A DNA stretch of 64,000 nt, taken from Phycisphaerales bacterium (GTDB taxonomy: Bacteria > Planctomycetota > Phycisphaerae > Phycisphaerales > SM1A02). Numbering within the stretch: the stretch's first letter is position 1; each line of letters begins with the position of its first letter. The DNA is taken from positions 30,113 to 94,112 of the forward strand of contig JAKVBV010000003.1 of the NCBI GenBank assembly GCA_022446965.1. The letters are read 5' to 3'. The notes beneath the pieces were generated by a model, which was given only the letters and a program-made list of their open reading frames with translations, had not been told where the DNA came from and searched no databases. The translations under genes were made by a program, and so were the position numbers. Positions 43,376 through 52,377 of the stretch are shown piece after piece.

Positions 43376-44713
43376 TCAGTCCTCGCGGACTTCCAAGATC
43401 CTGACCGGCAAGGTGGAACGATCCACCACCATCACGATTTCCACTTCCTGCCCGGTTGCGGCACTGAATCCGCGACTTGTGATGGTGTAGACATTGCTTC
43501 TGGTGCTGAAAAAGCGGCAGAGTTGAGCAATGCCCTCGGGGTCGGCCTCGGGCAGCCCCCAGAGGTCCACCAGGCTGGTGAGCCCTGCGGCTCGGGACGT
43601 TCGCAGGGCCAGGATGTTCTCCACCAACCGCTCCTGGCCTTCCAGCATGGCATAGAGCGTGTCGGCGGGGACGGTGTTGATGTTGAGGCGGCCGACTTCA
43701 CGGCGATGGGGCACATCCACTGTGCATTCGGCAAGGATCACGGCGACTTCGTCGGGCGTGAGCATGGTGTCTTGGCCACCCTCTTCCTCGTCGTCTGTAC
43801 TGGCGTCGGCGCTGCCCAGATTGCTGACCAGCGTGTCCAGCGTGAACTCTTCGTCTCGCCCCATGGCGATGATGGCGTCGGCCTTCTCGGCCGGAAGGTC
43901 CAGGCCCAGCAGATCGAACCGTTCGATCAGATCGGTGGCGTCGGCATTGCGCATCCAGATCCGAGGCTCGCCACTGTCGGTGCCGCCGCCACTGACTGAG
44001 CGGGTCGTGAGCATGGCCGACCAGCCACCGTCAAGTGTGTCCGTGCCGTCGTCAAGCGGCAATGTTTCGTCGCCGTCGGCTTCTTCCGGATCCAGCAGGT
44101 TGTTCTGGTTCCAATCTTCCCCACGAATCTCATCGGGTTCGATGCCAGCGACCAGTTCCAGCTCGGAGATGTTGTGCAGCAGATCATTTCGTGGTTCGTA
44201 GCGGGCATCCAATGAGAGGTAGTAATCACGCTCCACACCGAACTCGCCCGGTTCGTCATCTTCGTCGATCCAGTCTTCGATGGCGTCGAACACGCCCCAC
44301 GCCAATGGGCCGAACATCGAGTTGATCAGGCTACGAAACTCACCATTCACGTTTAGTTTGCTGTGTTCATCCATGGGGCCGGCGAATCGGGTGACCGTGC
44401 CGGGACTGTTGTGCTGGATGATCCACGAGCCACCATCGACATCGCCCACGTGCACTGCATCCATGTCGTGAATCATGGCGTAGGCGTCCATGGGCACCGG
44501 GTACTTGGTGTGCAGTGCCATGGCGGCCATGGTGGACTCGGCCCCTGCACGCGCTGCCCATCGGGCCTTGATGCGTTCCTGCACGTCGCGACCTTCTATC
44601 AGCATCCGACCGCTGGTGATCTGCAGCCCGGCCACCAACATGGCTAGCACGACCAGACCCCAGATCACCGCCACGATGGCGGTGCCTCGTCGAGCGTTGA
44701 GGCGGCGTGTCAT
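43376..44713 (-). CDS. gspK: GspK, type II secretion minor pseudopilin
   Basis: 445 residues with a prepilin-like leader (NARRG) and hydrophobic helix TAIVAVIWGLVVLAML that lacks Glu at +5, as is normal for GspK, the pilus tip. The large globular part has the two Asp-rich SAM-like regions (IEDWIDEDDEPGEFG, LNINTVPADTLYAML), typical for GspK. Acidic insert DDGTDTLDGG-like segment near residue 250. Overlaps gspJ by four bases. Confidence 0.9.
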   Translation of the reverse strand: MTRRLNARRGTAIVAVIWGLVVLAMLVAGLQITSGRMLIEGRDVQERIKARWAARAGAESTMAAMALHTKYPVPMDAYAMIHDMDAVHVGDVDGGSWIIQHNSPGTVTRFAGPMDEHSKLNVNGEFRSLINSMFGPLAWGVFDAIEDWIDEDDEPGEFGVERDYYLSLDARYEPRNDLLHNISELELVAGIEPDEIRGEDWNQNNLLDPEEADGDETLPLDDGTDTLDGGWSAMLTTRSVSGGGTDSGEPRIWMRNADATDLIERFDLLGLDLPAEKADAIIAMGRDEEFTLDTLVSNLGSADASTDDEEEGGQDTMLTPDEVAVILAECTVDVPHRREVGRLNINTVPADTLYAMLEGQERLVENILALRTSRAAGLTSLVDLWGLPEADPEGIAQLCRFFSTRSNVYTITSRGFSAATGQEVEIVMVVDRSTLPVRILEVRED

Positions 44714-45699
44714 GATCCGCCTCCACCAGGTCGCGGCGCACCACCGCCACCACCGCCGCCACTTCCTGGACCGGCGCTTCCTGCGCCGCCTCGGCCGCCG
44801 CCGCCCGAAGGCAGCTGCACGCCGTCTGGGAGCGTGACACCCGGGGGCAGTTGGATGCCGTCGGGCAGGGTGATCGTGCTGCCGTCACCTGTTCCCAGTC
44901 CAGGCCCACCGGCACCACCGTCCGCTGCCGGCAGGGGCAGGACGCCATTTGAGGCGATGGCCTCGACGACGGCGTCGTACTGCTCTTCTTCCAGCGCCCA
45001 CTTTTCCATGACCGCTTCGGCCAGCATCTTGTCGGCCATTTCCAGTGGCATGCGACTCCGATCCAGCGGCACAATGGTCTGCAGCGTGGCGTCTGGCGCG
45101 TCGAGCAGCGACTGTCCGTGTTGTGCGCCAGTCGCCGTGATGGTGACGCGCATGGCTTGCGGGAGTCCGTCCTGATCGGAATCCCACGTGACGTACCACT
45201 GTTCACCGTCCCAACATTCGAGGTCGATCGCGGCGATGCCTTCCACTGCCGGATAGGCAATGCCACCACCACGGGGATACTTGTCGGGCATCGCGTCGCG
45301 GCGATGCCACAGCACCGGTCCGTCGTCATCGTGTTCGATTCGAAAGGCCGATTCGAATTCGGATCCGTCGCCGTTGTAATCAAGGCTGCGTGTGGCCTGT
45401 ACGCGATTGTTGAACACGAGCAGTTCGTCGCGGGGGAGTGACCAGTCGCCCAGCGCGGCATTGCCGTCCACCAACAGGAGCCGTGTGTAGTACAGGTCTT
45501 CCATGCGGAGCAGCGACACGAGTTCCCGTCGCACGGTGCGCATGGCCGCATCCGCGCGGAGGAACGCATCGGCGCGAGCTCGAGCAATGTCTCGACTCTG
45601 GTTCACCTGCCCAAGGCTCAGGCCCATCGCCGCGAGCACCAGGGCCAGGATGATGCCTGCCGTGAGCAGTTCGACCATCGTGAATCCTCGCCGTGTCAT
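44710..45699 (-). CDS. gspJ: GspJ, type II secretion minor pseudopilin, with glycine-rich tail
   Basis: 329 residues. Prepilin leader MTRRG then FTMVELLTAGIILALVLAAM with Glu at +5, followed by a beta-rich domain containing SLDYNGDGSEFESAFRIEHD. Usual GspJ is near 200 residues; here a C-terminal extension of about 70 residues (about 260-329) contains repeats LPDGIQLPPGVTLPDGVQLP followed by glycine-rich blocks. The extension would be exposed at the pseudopilus. Overlaps neighbours on both sides by four bases. Confidence 0.85.
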   Translation of the reverse strand: MTRRGFTMVELLTAGIILALVLAAMGLSLGQVNQSRDIARARADAFLRADAAMRTVRRELVSLLRMEDLYYTRLLLVDGNAALGDWSLPRDELLVFNNRVQATRSLDYNGDGSEFESAFRIEHDDDGPVLWHRRDAMPDKYPRGGGIAYPAVEGIAAIDLECWDGEQWYVTWDSDQDGLPQAMRVTITATGAQHGQSLLDAPDATLQTIVPLDRSRMPLEMADKMLAEAVMEKWALEEEQYDAVVEAIASNGVLPLPAADGGAGGPGLGTGDGSTITLPDGIQLPPGVTLPDGVQLPSGGGGRGGAGSAGPGSGGGGGGGAPRPGGGGS

Positions 45700-46169
45700 G
45701 AGCCCGCCCCCGGGCCAGCGTCTTCTTCGGGTTCATCCCACGCTCGACCCTCGCGGTCGAGCGGTTCATCGGGCCGCCAGTTGGTCCAGTCGTCTTCTTC
45801 ACCTTGTCGCGGGGCGACGAGGGTTTCCACATGCACGGTCTTGCGGCCGGTGCGATCCTGCCAGCCGACCGTGGCGGTGACCACATAGGGCGACCAATCA
45901 CCTTGGGCGCGAATCTCCACGAGGAAGTCGTACGCCTCAAAGGGGGCTTCAAACATGCCTTCGGCGGGTTGTCGCATCGAGTAGCGGCGTGGCCCTTCGG
46001 CCAACACCATGCTCAGCAGGCCATCCGCCAACCAGGCTGCGGTGATGCGTTTCTCACTGGTCGACTGCCCGGTCAACGACTGCGACGCCAATGACATGGT
46101 GACTGACATCCCGATCGCCAGGATCAAGGCGGCCACCAGCACATCCATCAACGCGATTCCGCGACGCAT
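45696..46169 (-). CDS. gspI: GspI, type II secretion minor pseudopilin
   Basis: 157 residues: leader MRRG, then IALMDVLVAALILAIGMSVTM. The residue at +5 is Asp, where pseudopilins of this class have Glu. The rest has the GspI layout, with W-containing loops and an acidic C-terminus (EGRAWDEPEEDAGPG). The ATG at 46169 overlaps the gspH stop by one base and has AGGAGG at ideal spacing; a GTG one codon upstream is possible. Confidence 0.85.
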   Translation of the reverse strand: MRRGIALMDVLVAALILAIGMSVTMSLASQSLTGQSTSEKRITAAWLADGLLSMVLAEGPRRYSMRQPAEGMFEAPFEAYDFLVEIRAQGDWSPYVVTATVGWQDRTGRKTVHVETLVAPRQGEEDDWTNWRPDEPLDREGRAWDEPEEDAGPGAGS

Positions 46170-46747
46170 CACCAATCCTCCTGCCAGTGTCCGCTGGCAT
46201 CCAGATCGATGGGTTCACGTTCGACGGCGTACGTTTCGGGGAGGTGGTCGTCCTGCATCAGTGGCCGCAGTGCCTGCGGGGGCAAGGTAAAGTGCACTTC
46301 GCGCCAGGTGCTGTCGGTTTCTGCTCGCAGCCCCACTTCGATGCGGGGGCGAGTCTGCCCCGGCAGGGCGGTGAGTGGCCGGTAGGTGGGATCGACGCGC
46401 TCGCCGTCTGCCCAGAAGTCCAGATTCTGCAGCTCCACCCAGTCGGGCAGCACGATGGGCGTGACCGCGCGATCTGCGATCCACGCCGGTCGCCCGTCGA
46501 TCTCCACGCGACGCACCAACAGCAGCCGCCGCCGGTCCGGTTCGAGGCCGATGCCAATGGGCGTATCGGCGAATTCGGCTCGCATGGCGTAGGTTAGCAG
46601 CAGGTCGCCCACTCGATCGCGGAGCAGATTGAACGACCGGTCTCGCGTGCCACCCAGGCGCACGATCAGCACGGTCGCCAACGATGCAGCAATCACCGTG
46701 ACGACGATCACCTCAATCAGAGTGAAGCCACCGCGTCGAGCACGCAT
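46169..46747 (-). CDS. gspH: GspH, type II secretion minor pseudopilin
   Basis: 192 residues: leader MRARRGG and FTLIEVIVVTVIAASLATVL with Glu at +5, then a beta domain with LLLVRRVEIDGRPAW and PRIEVGLRAETD. Typical size and topology for GspH. The nearest upstream gene, gspG, ends nine bases before its start. Next gene is overlapped by one base. Confidence 0.85.
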   Translation of the reverse strand: MRARRGGFTLIEVIVVTVIAASLATVLIVRLGGTRDRSFNLLRDRVGDLLLTYAMRAEFADTPIGIGLEPDRRRLLLVRRVEIDGRPAWIADRAVTPIVLPDWVELQNLDFWADGERVDPTYRPLTALPGQTRPRIEVGLRAETDSTWREVHFTLPPQALRPLMQDDHLPETYAVEREPIDLDASGHWQEDW

Positions 46748-46755
46748 GGTCAAGC

Positions 46756-47196
46756 CTACTGCGTGATGTCCAGGTTTACGCCTTCACCACCGGGGGCCGC
46801 ATCCTTGCCGTAGGACAGCACGTCGTAATCGGCGTTGACTTCACCGGGGGAGATGATGATGAACTGGTTGCCCCAAGGATCGATGATGTCATCAGACTTG
46901 GGCAGGTACGGGCCACCAGGGCCGCCGCCGTCATCACTGCGGAGCGTGAGCATCGTGAGATCGAAGCCGTCTTCGGGTGAAGACTGACCAGTTTCGATCA
47001 GGTACATGTTCAACGCCTGAGCGATCTTCGCCGCCTGCGTCTTGGCGAGCTGCGTCTGGCTCTTGCCCAATGAGCTCATCACGTTGGTCGTGACGACAGT
47101 CATGAGCAATGCAAGCACGGTGACGATCACGATGACTTCGACCATCGTGAAGCCTCGGCGGGCTGCTCGCATGAGGTGGGTTCGATTCGTGGACAT
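46756..47196 (-). CDS. gspG: GspG, major pseudopilin
   Basis: 146 residues. Leader MSTNRTHLMRAARRG, then FTMVEVIVIVTVLALLMTVV with Glu at +5, and in the C-terminal domain IDPWGNQFIII and DYDVLSYGKD, the GspG calcium-site signatures. The ATG at 47196 has AGGAGG nine bases upstream. Major component of the periplasmic piston. Confidence 0.93.
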   Translation of the reverse strand: MSTNRTHLMRAARRGFTMVEVIVIVTVLALLMTVVTTNVMSSLGKSQTQLAKTQAAKIAQALNMYLIETGQSSPEDGFDLTMLTLRSDDGGGPGGPYLPKSDDIIDPWGNQFIIISPGEVNADYDVLSYGKDAAPGGEGVNLDITQ

Positions 47197-47222
47197 GGTG
47201 GTGTCCTCCTTGAGCTGCGGGC

Positions 47223-48452
47223 TCAGCCCATCAGCTTCTGCAGTTCCATCAGCGGCAACAGGATGGCCGCCAGTACGAAGCCGCCGATGCACGCCATCAT
47301 GATGATGAGCAACGGCGGAAATGCCTTGGTGAAGATCTTGATTGATGCCTGCACCTGCCGGTCAAAGGCGGTGGAGGCGTGTTCGAGCATCTGCTCCAGA
47401 CGGCCGGATCGCTCGCCCAGATTCACCACCTGCACGAGCAGTGGTGGAAACAGCCCGGAGCGTTCCAGCGGCTCGGCCAAGGGGCGGCCTTCGGTCACGC
47501 TGTCGCTGACCTCGTCAATCGCCGACACCATGGCGGCGTTGCCGAGCGTGTCCTTGGTGATGCGAAGACAATCGAGGATCGGCAGGCCCGCTGCGGCCAG
47601 CGTGCCCATGGTGCGTGTGAAGCGAGCGACGGCAACGTCGCGTTGCAGACGTCCGGCGATGGGCAATTGTAACTTCCATCGATCAAAACGCAGCCGATTC
47701 TCAGGGGCAGCGACCCAGACCTTCCAGAATGATGCAATGGCGACACCAGCGATCACGATGATTAGCCACCACGTTGTCAGAAAGTCCGCCAGCCCGAGCA
47801 GTGTGCGGGTGGGCATTGGCAGTTCGGTCATGCCTGCAGCCTGGAGCGGCTCCATCAGGCGGGGGATCAGCACGGTGACCAGAATGATCACGCTGATAAT
47901 GATGAGCACCATCACGATCAATGGGTAGAAGGCCGCGCCAACCACTTCGCGTTTGAGTTCCACCTGCTTCTCGAGCAGGTCGGCCAACTGGTGCAGCACC
48001 ACGTGCTGCTTGCCCGAGGCATCGGATGCGCGAAGCATGCCGATGACCAGATCGTTGAATGGCGCGCCCCAGGTGGCGGCGGCGCGATACAGCGGATCAC
48101 CGGCTTCAACACGCTCGATCAGGTGATCGACCATCGGTGCCATGCGCGGTGCGATCTGACGCCGCAAGGTGCGCAGTGCCTGCAGCAGCGGCAGGCCCGC
48201 TTCGAGCGCCGTGGCCAGTTCTCGAATCAACGTGGCCAATTCGGTGGTCTTCACTCGGCTCTTCCGGGTCGTGATTGCCGTTGTCGTGCGGTGACCAGCG
48301 GTGGAGGTTGCCTCCGCCATGGGCTGCAATGCCGTGGCAGTTTCACCGCGGGCGAGCAATATGCGAGTGGCTTCGGCCCGTGTGGTGGCTTCAACCTCGC
48401 CCTGTCGGGCCTGGCCGGAGGCGCTCACACTCTGGTAGACGAAGCGGGGCAT
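47223..48452 (-). CDS. gspF: GspF, type II secretion inner-membrane platform protein
   Basis: 409 residues, the normal GspF length. Opens MPRFVYQSVSASGQARQGEV; two homologous T2SSF domains (about 70-190 and 275-395) with LFPPLLVQVVNLGERSGRLEQ-type sequence in the second, and three membrane segments (about 190-215, 245-265, 380-400). It sits at the base of the machine near GspE. Four bases separate it from gspE. Confidence 0.94.
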   Translation of the reverse strand: MPRFVYQSVSASGQARQGEVEATTRAEATRILLARGETATALQPMAEATSTAGHRTTTAITTRKSRVKTTELATLIRELATALEAGLPLLQALRTLRRQIAPRMAPMVDHLIERVEAGDPLYRAAATWGAPFNDLVIGMLRASDASGKQHVVLHQLADLLEKQVELKREVVGAAFYPLIVMVLIIISVIILVTVLIPRLMEPLQAAGMTELPMPTRTLLGLADFLTTWWLIIVIAGVAIASFWKVWVAAPENRLRFDRWKLQLPIAGRLQRDVAVARFTRTMGTLAAAGLPILDCLRITKDTLGNAAMVSAIDEVSDSVTEGRPLAEPLERSGLFPPLLVQVVNLGERSGRLEQMLEHASTAFDRQVQASIKIFTKAFPPLLIIMMACIGGFVLAAILLPLMELQKLMG

Positions 48453-48456
48453 GGTG

Positions 48457-50109
48457 CTACTGCACCTCGTCCGAGGCGTCCTGCGTGGCTCGCAGCACTT
48501 CGCTGATGGAACTCACGCCGTCCTTGATGCGGTTCATGCCGTCCTGTCGCATGGTGGCGAAGTCGTCGGGCAAGGCCGCCTTGAGCGTGGCCATGTCCGC
48601 CTCGCGACTGACGGCGCGGCGCAATGGTCCGTGCATGGCGATGATCTCGTAGAACGCCACCCGGCCGCGATAGCCGGTGTGATTGCACTTTTCGCATCCG
48701 CGTCCGTGCCAGATCGTGTCGCCGAGGAAGGCGTGTTCGGTGTCGGTGACGCGAGCGATGTCGTCGTCGGTCATCTTCACCTGCTCACGGCAGTGCTCGC
48801 AGATACGGCGGCCCAGTCGCTGGGCCATGAGGCCCTCGAGCACCGAGGCCGCGAGGAAGGGCTCCACGCCCATGTCGGTAAGTCGGCCGATGGACGAGAT
48901 GGCGTCGTTGGTGTGCAACGTGCTCAGGATCAAGTGACCGGTGAGGGCCGAGCGAATTGCGATGTCCGCTGTTTCGCCGTCACGCACTTCGCCCACGAGC
49001 ACGATGTCGGGGTCTTGGCGGAGGATCGATCGGAGGCCTGAAGCGAACGACAGGCCGCGCTTGGGATTCACCGGGATCTGGTTGATGCCGGGCAGTTCGT
49101 ACTCCACGGGATCTTCGATCGTGATGATCTTGCGGGAGGGGTCGAAGATGCGCTTGAGCGAGGCGTAGAGCGTTGTCGTCTTGCCCGACCCGGTGGGGCC
49201 GGTGACAAGCACCATGCCGTGAGGTTTGGCCAGCAACGTGTCCATGCGTTCCTGCAGGTGCGGACGCATGCCCAATGCATCGAACTCCAGCATCAGTTGG
49301 CTCTTGTCAAGAATACGCATCACCACCGATTCGCCGTACAGCGTGGGCACAGTGGACACACGAATGTCGATCTTGCGGCCTTCGTAGCGAAGCGAGATCT
49401 TGCCGTCCTGCGGCACGTACCGTTCGGCGATGTTCATCGACGCCATGATCTTGATGCGACCGATCAGTGCCGCCTGCAGATGTTTAGGCGGTGGGGGCTG
49501 TTCGTGCAGCATGCCGTCGATGCGGTACCGCACCTTCAGCTCGTCCTCGAACGGCTCCACATGCACGTCCGACGTGCGTGACTGGATCGCTTCGATCAAG
49601 AGTAGGTTGACCAGATTGACGAGGGTGGGTTCCTCGGCCATCCGGTGGATGTCATCGGTTTCGAAGGCATCAAGATTGTGCTCGAGGTCATCGCTGTCGT
49701 CGTCGGCTTCACCGGCGAGCGCGTCGGCCATTTTCGATGCTGTCGTGCCGTAGTTGGCCCGCAGTAAGTCGGCGAAGAGCGATTGCTCCATGCCTTGTCG
49801 ATCAACCGGCATGCTGGTGCGGACACCGATCTCATCGGCCGCGCCGATGTCCAGTGGATCGACCATGACCACAACGAGCCGTCCATCCGAGATGGCGACG
49901 GGCACGACGCGCAGACGCACCGCGACGTCGGCTTCGACCAGCGCGACCGCTTCGGGGTCGGCCTCGATCGGATCTTCATGCCAGTGCAGACCCAACGCCT
50001 GCGCCCGCTCGCGACGGGACGCGCCGTCCTCGGTGGGGGCGGGCGCCACGTCGATTGCGGTGGGTTCGCCGTCGGAAGGAACGATGTCCAGTTCAGGGTC
50101 TCGATCCAC
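48457..50109 (-). CDS. gspE: GspE, type II secretion ATPase
   Basis: 550 residues. N-terminal GspE-N domain (about 30-140), then the ATPase core: Walker A GPTGSGKTT near residue 303, an Asp box (ITIEDPVEYELPG), Walker B (LRQDPDIVLVGEVRDGETAD) and His box (STLHTNDAISSIGRL). Zinc-binding Cys4 with CEHC and CEKC near residues 439-470. The first ~40 residues are acidic and less conserved. It powers pseudopilus assembly. GTG at 50109 lies two bases from the end of the upstream gene. Confidence 0.95.
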   Translation of the reverse strand: MDRDPELDIVPSDGEPTAIDVAPAPTEDGASRRERAQALGLHWHEDPIEADPEAVALVEADVAVRLRVVPVAISDGRLVVVMVDPLDIGAADEIGVRTSMPVDRQGMEQSLFADLLRANYGTTASKMADALAGEADDDSDDLEHNLDAFETDDIHRMAEEPTLVNLVNLLLIEAIQSRTSDVHVEPFEDELKVRYRIDGMLHEQPPPPKHLQAALIGRIKIMASMNIAERYVPQDGKISLRYEGRKIDIRVSTVPTLYGESVVMRILDKSQLMLEFDALGMRPHLQERMDTLLAKPHGMVLVTGPTGSGKTTTLYASLKRIFDPSRKIITIEDPVEYELPGINQIPVNPKRGLSFASGLRSILRQDPDIVLVGEVRDGETADIAIRSALTGHLILSTLHTNDAISSIGRLTDMGVEPFLAASVLEGLMAQRLGRRICEHCREQVKMTDDDIARVTDTEHAFLGDTIWHGRGCEKCNHTGYRGRVAFYEIIAMHGPLRRAVSREADMATLKAALPDDFATMRQDGMNRIKDGVSSISEVLRATQDASDEVQ

Positions 50110-50111
50110 GA

Positions 50112-51449
50112 TCAGCGGTCCTTGTCACCTCGGTTGCCACCGGGCTTTTGCTGGCCCAGGCCGCGGCCGGAGCTGGTGATGTCGCGTGGCTTGGACTCAC
50201 TACCCGTGGAAATCGGGCCAGATTTGTCAGCGGCACCGGGCACTTCGTGTGTCGTTCCGCGGGCGGAGTCGGCAGCGCGGGGCATGAAGCGGCGTGCACC
50301 GTCGAGCTTCATGAACACCTCGTCGCTGAGCAGATCCTTGAGGCGTTCGATGAACTCGGCACCCATTTCACGTCGCTCCTGATACAGGGGACGAGTGGGG
50401 TCGTCGACACGTTCGATGTTCTCGCCTCGGGCGCGACGGGCTGAGTTCTCAATCCCGGTGCGTTCTTGATGCGGCTCGAAGTCGCGGGTGGCCACCAGCA
50501 GTCGTTCATTGAAGTCGTCAAGCACACCCAGATACTCGTCGTACAGGTTCTGCACGGCGGTGCGGAGGGCGGCGTCGTCGCGGCAGGCGTCGCACTCCAA
50601 GGCAGCGAGGAACACACGCTGCGCTGGTGTGGTGCGGTAGATCCGGCCATAGCCCCGCTTGAGTGCCTCATGACGGAACGTGGCGCCTTCTTCACCGCCG
50701 AGGGCGGCAGCGATCTGTTCGATGGCCATGTCGTTCGCGTCGCGAACTGCGACACGGGATGCGAGCATCTTGCGGCGTCGGTCGACATCTTCGGCGCTGC
50801 CGGCCTCACGCTTGCGGATGACCTCAACGAATCCAGAGCCTGGTTGCACCAGAGATTGCGCGAAGCGTTGTCGCAGGGCACGGTCGATGTCGGCGTCGTA
50901 CTGCACCAGCATGGGTTCCAGTGGCGTGCCTTGCCACGGCTCCAGTTGCTGATCGCGGACGATGTGGAACAGGTTCACGGATTCGCCCGACAGGCGACCG
51001 TGGGGGAGGTTCTTCTCGCGATAGAGCTGGCGAGCGAACGCGCTCCAGCGGGCCTGTTGATCGGCGTCGAGCAACACACGCACGTTCTCGAGCAGTTGGT
51101 CGTTGAGTACTTCACGCTCGATGGCCCACTCTTGAATCGGTGCAAGCACGGTGGCGAGCAACTGGTCTTCGTCGTTGCGAAGTGCTTCGACGTCTTCTGC
51201 GATTGCGGTGATCTTGGCGTTCATCGATTCGATGCCGGCGTTGAAGTCGGCTTCGTAGTCTTCGAAGGCCAGTTCAACGATCACCTGCTGTTCGGCGCTC
51301 AATTCGAGGCCTTCAATGAACAGCAGCAGATCTCGGCTGAAGAACTCCGGCCGCATGAGGGCTGGGATGGCCTCGAGGCCGCCCTGGGCCAACACCGAGG
51401 CGGTGCAGCTCAGGGCCAGGGTTGCGGCGGCGGCGATTCTCTTGAACAT
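50112..51449 (-). CDS. exported coiled-coil protein heading the type II secretion operon
   Basis: 445 residues with signal peptide (1-21, ALSCTASVLAQ) and mostly helical body: ELSAEQQVIVELAFEDYEAD, NAKITAIAEDVEALRNDEDQ and similar segments suggest long coiled coils, with an ACRDDAALRTA stretch holding two Cys. The C-terminus (about 395-445) is Gly/Ser/Arg-rich and disordered. No family recognised. Its place at the head of the operon, with two bases to gspE, suggests a role for the secretion machine in the periplasm, perhaps as a scaffold; that is inference. ATG at 51449 follows AAGGAGCACACTG. Confidence 0.65.
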   Translation of the reverse strand: MFKRIAAAATLALSCTASVLAQGGLEAIPALMRPEFFSRDLLLFIEGLELSAEQQVIVELAFEDYEADFNAGIESMNAKITAIAEDVEALRNDEDQLLATVLAPIQEWAIEREVLNDQLLENVRVLLDADQQARWSAFARQLYREKNLPHGRLSGESVNLFHIVRDQQLEPWQGTPLEPMLVQYDADIDRALRQRFAQSLVQPGSGFVEVIRKREAGSAEDVDRRRKMLASRVAVRDANDMAIEQIAAALGGEEGATFRHEALKRGYGRIYRTTPAQRVFLAALECDACRDDAALRTAVQNLYDEYLGVLDDFNERLLVATRDFEPHQERTGIENSARRARGENIERVDDPTRPLYQERREMGAEFIERLKDLLSDEVFMKLDGARRFMPRAADSARGTTHEVPGAADKSGPISTGSESKPRDITSSGRGLGQQKPGGNRGDKDR

Positions 51450-51461
51450 CAGTGTGCTCCT

Positions 51462-51497
51462 TGCCTCCGTGCCCCAGGATGCGGGGGAATGGAGGCA
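51462..51497 (-). promoter_or_regulatory. hairpin in the leader of the type II secretion operon
   Basis: TGCCTCC (51462-51468) and GGAGGCA (51491-51497) form a 7-bp stem, with CCCC/GGGG able to pair inside it. It ends just upstream of the ribosome binding site of the first gene, so it could be a leader structure or an inefficient terminator of scoA. Confidence 0.35.
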
Positions 51498-51586
51498 CCA
51501 ATGGCTGTTGCAGGTGATTCAACGCACGAATCACCCCTGTGTTGCCGTGCAGGCTGGATTCTATGTCGGTTGATCGAAGGTCACCC

Positions 51587-52285
51587 TCAAGCGGGGCTCA
51601 CGGTCCTGTTCTCGATTCTCTTCTCGGACACCGTTTGCACGATCCGATCGACGAAAATCCCGGGTGTGTGCACCTGATCGGGGTCCAGCGTGCCCGTGGG
51701 GACCAATTCCTCAACCTCGGCGATGGTGACCGTGCCGGACATGGCCACGGCCGGATTGAAGTTCCGAGCCGTCTGGCGGTAGATCAGGTTGCCCGCTTCG
51801 TCACCCTTCCAGGCCTTGACGAGGGCCAGATCGGCCCGAATGCCCGCCTCGAGAATGTGCTCGTGGCCGTCGAAGACCCGCGTTTCTTTGCCATCGGCCA
51901 CCACGGTGCCCGCTCCGGTGCGGGTGTAGAAGGCCGCGATGCCTGCACCACCAGCACGCAGTCGCTCGGCGAGGGTGCCTTGGGGTGTGAATTCCAGCTC
52001 CAGTTCGCCGCCGAGGAACTGTCGTTCAAACTCGGCATTCTCGCCCACATACGAGCTGACCATCTTCTTGACCTGGCGGGTCTGCAGCAGCAGACCCATG
52101 CCCCAATCGTCCACGCCGGCGTTGTTGGAGACCACGGTGAGGTCCTTGGCGCCTGAATCACGCAGGGCGAGGATCAGCTGCTCGGGGATCCCACAGAGGC
52201 CGAATCCTCCGGAGGCGATGAGCATGCCGTCTTGAACGAGCCCGTCGAGGGCTTTTGCAGCGGTGGAAAACGACTTGCGAAACAT
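51587..52285 (-). CDS. scoA: ScoA, succinyl-CoA:3-ketoacid CoA-transferase subunit A
   Basis: 232 residues, full length for subunit A. Conserved: SGGFGLCGIPEQLI (about 25-38), the ENAEFERQFLGGELELEFTPQGTLAER block and NFNPAVAMSG (about residue 175). The catalytic glutamate is on subunit B, which is not adjacent: the next gene on this strand starts the secretion operon, and upstream is a divergent heme oxygenase. The ATG at 52285 is placed where family N-termini begin (MFRKSFSTAAKALDG). Confidence 0.9.
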   Translation of the reverse strand: MFRKSFSTAAKALDGLVQDGMLIASGGFGLCGIPEQLILALRDSGAKDLTVVSNNAGVDDWGMGLLLQTRQVKKMVSSYVGENAEFERQFLGGELELEFTPQGTLAERLRAGGAGIAAFYTRTGAGTVVADGKETRVFDGHEHILEAGIRADLALVKAWKGDEAGNLIYRQTARNFNPAVAMSGTVTIAEVEELVPTGTLDPDQVHTPGIFVDRIVQTVSEKRIENRTVSPA

Positions 52286-52377
52286 GGGAGGAGTGGGGAT
52301 CCTGTGTGTCTTGGGCGATTGGCACACGTGACGTGTCTGCGCCATTCTCAACGATTCAGACCGCTTGCGAGAGCCGC

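Noticed and set aside
44367..45587. Minus-strand 406-codon open frame overlapping gspJ and gspK in another frame
   Set aside because: Overlaps real pseudopilin genes; product has Arg/Ser-rich composition and no motif.
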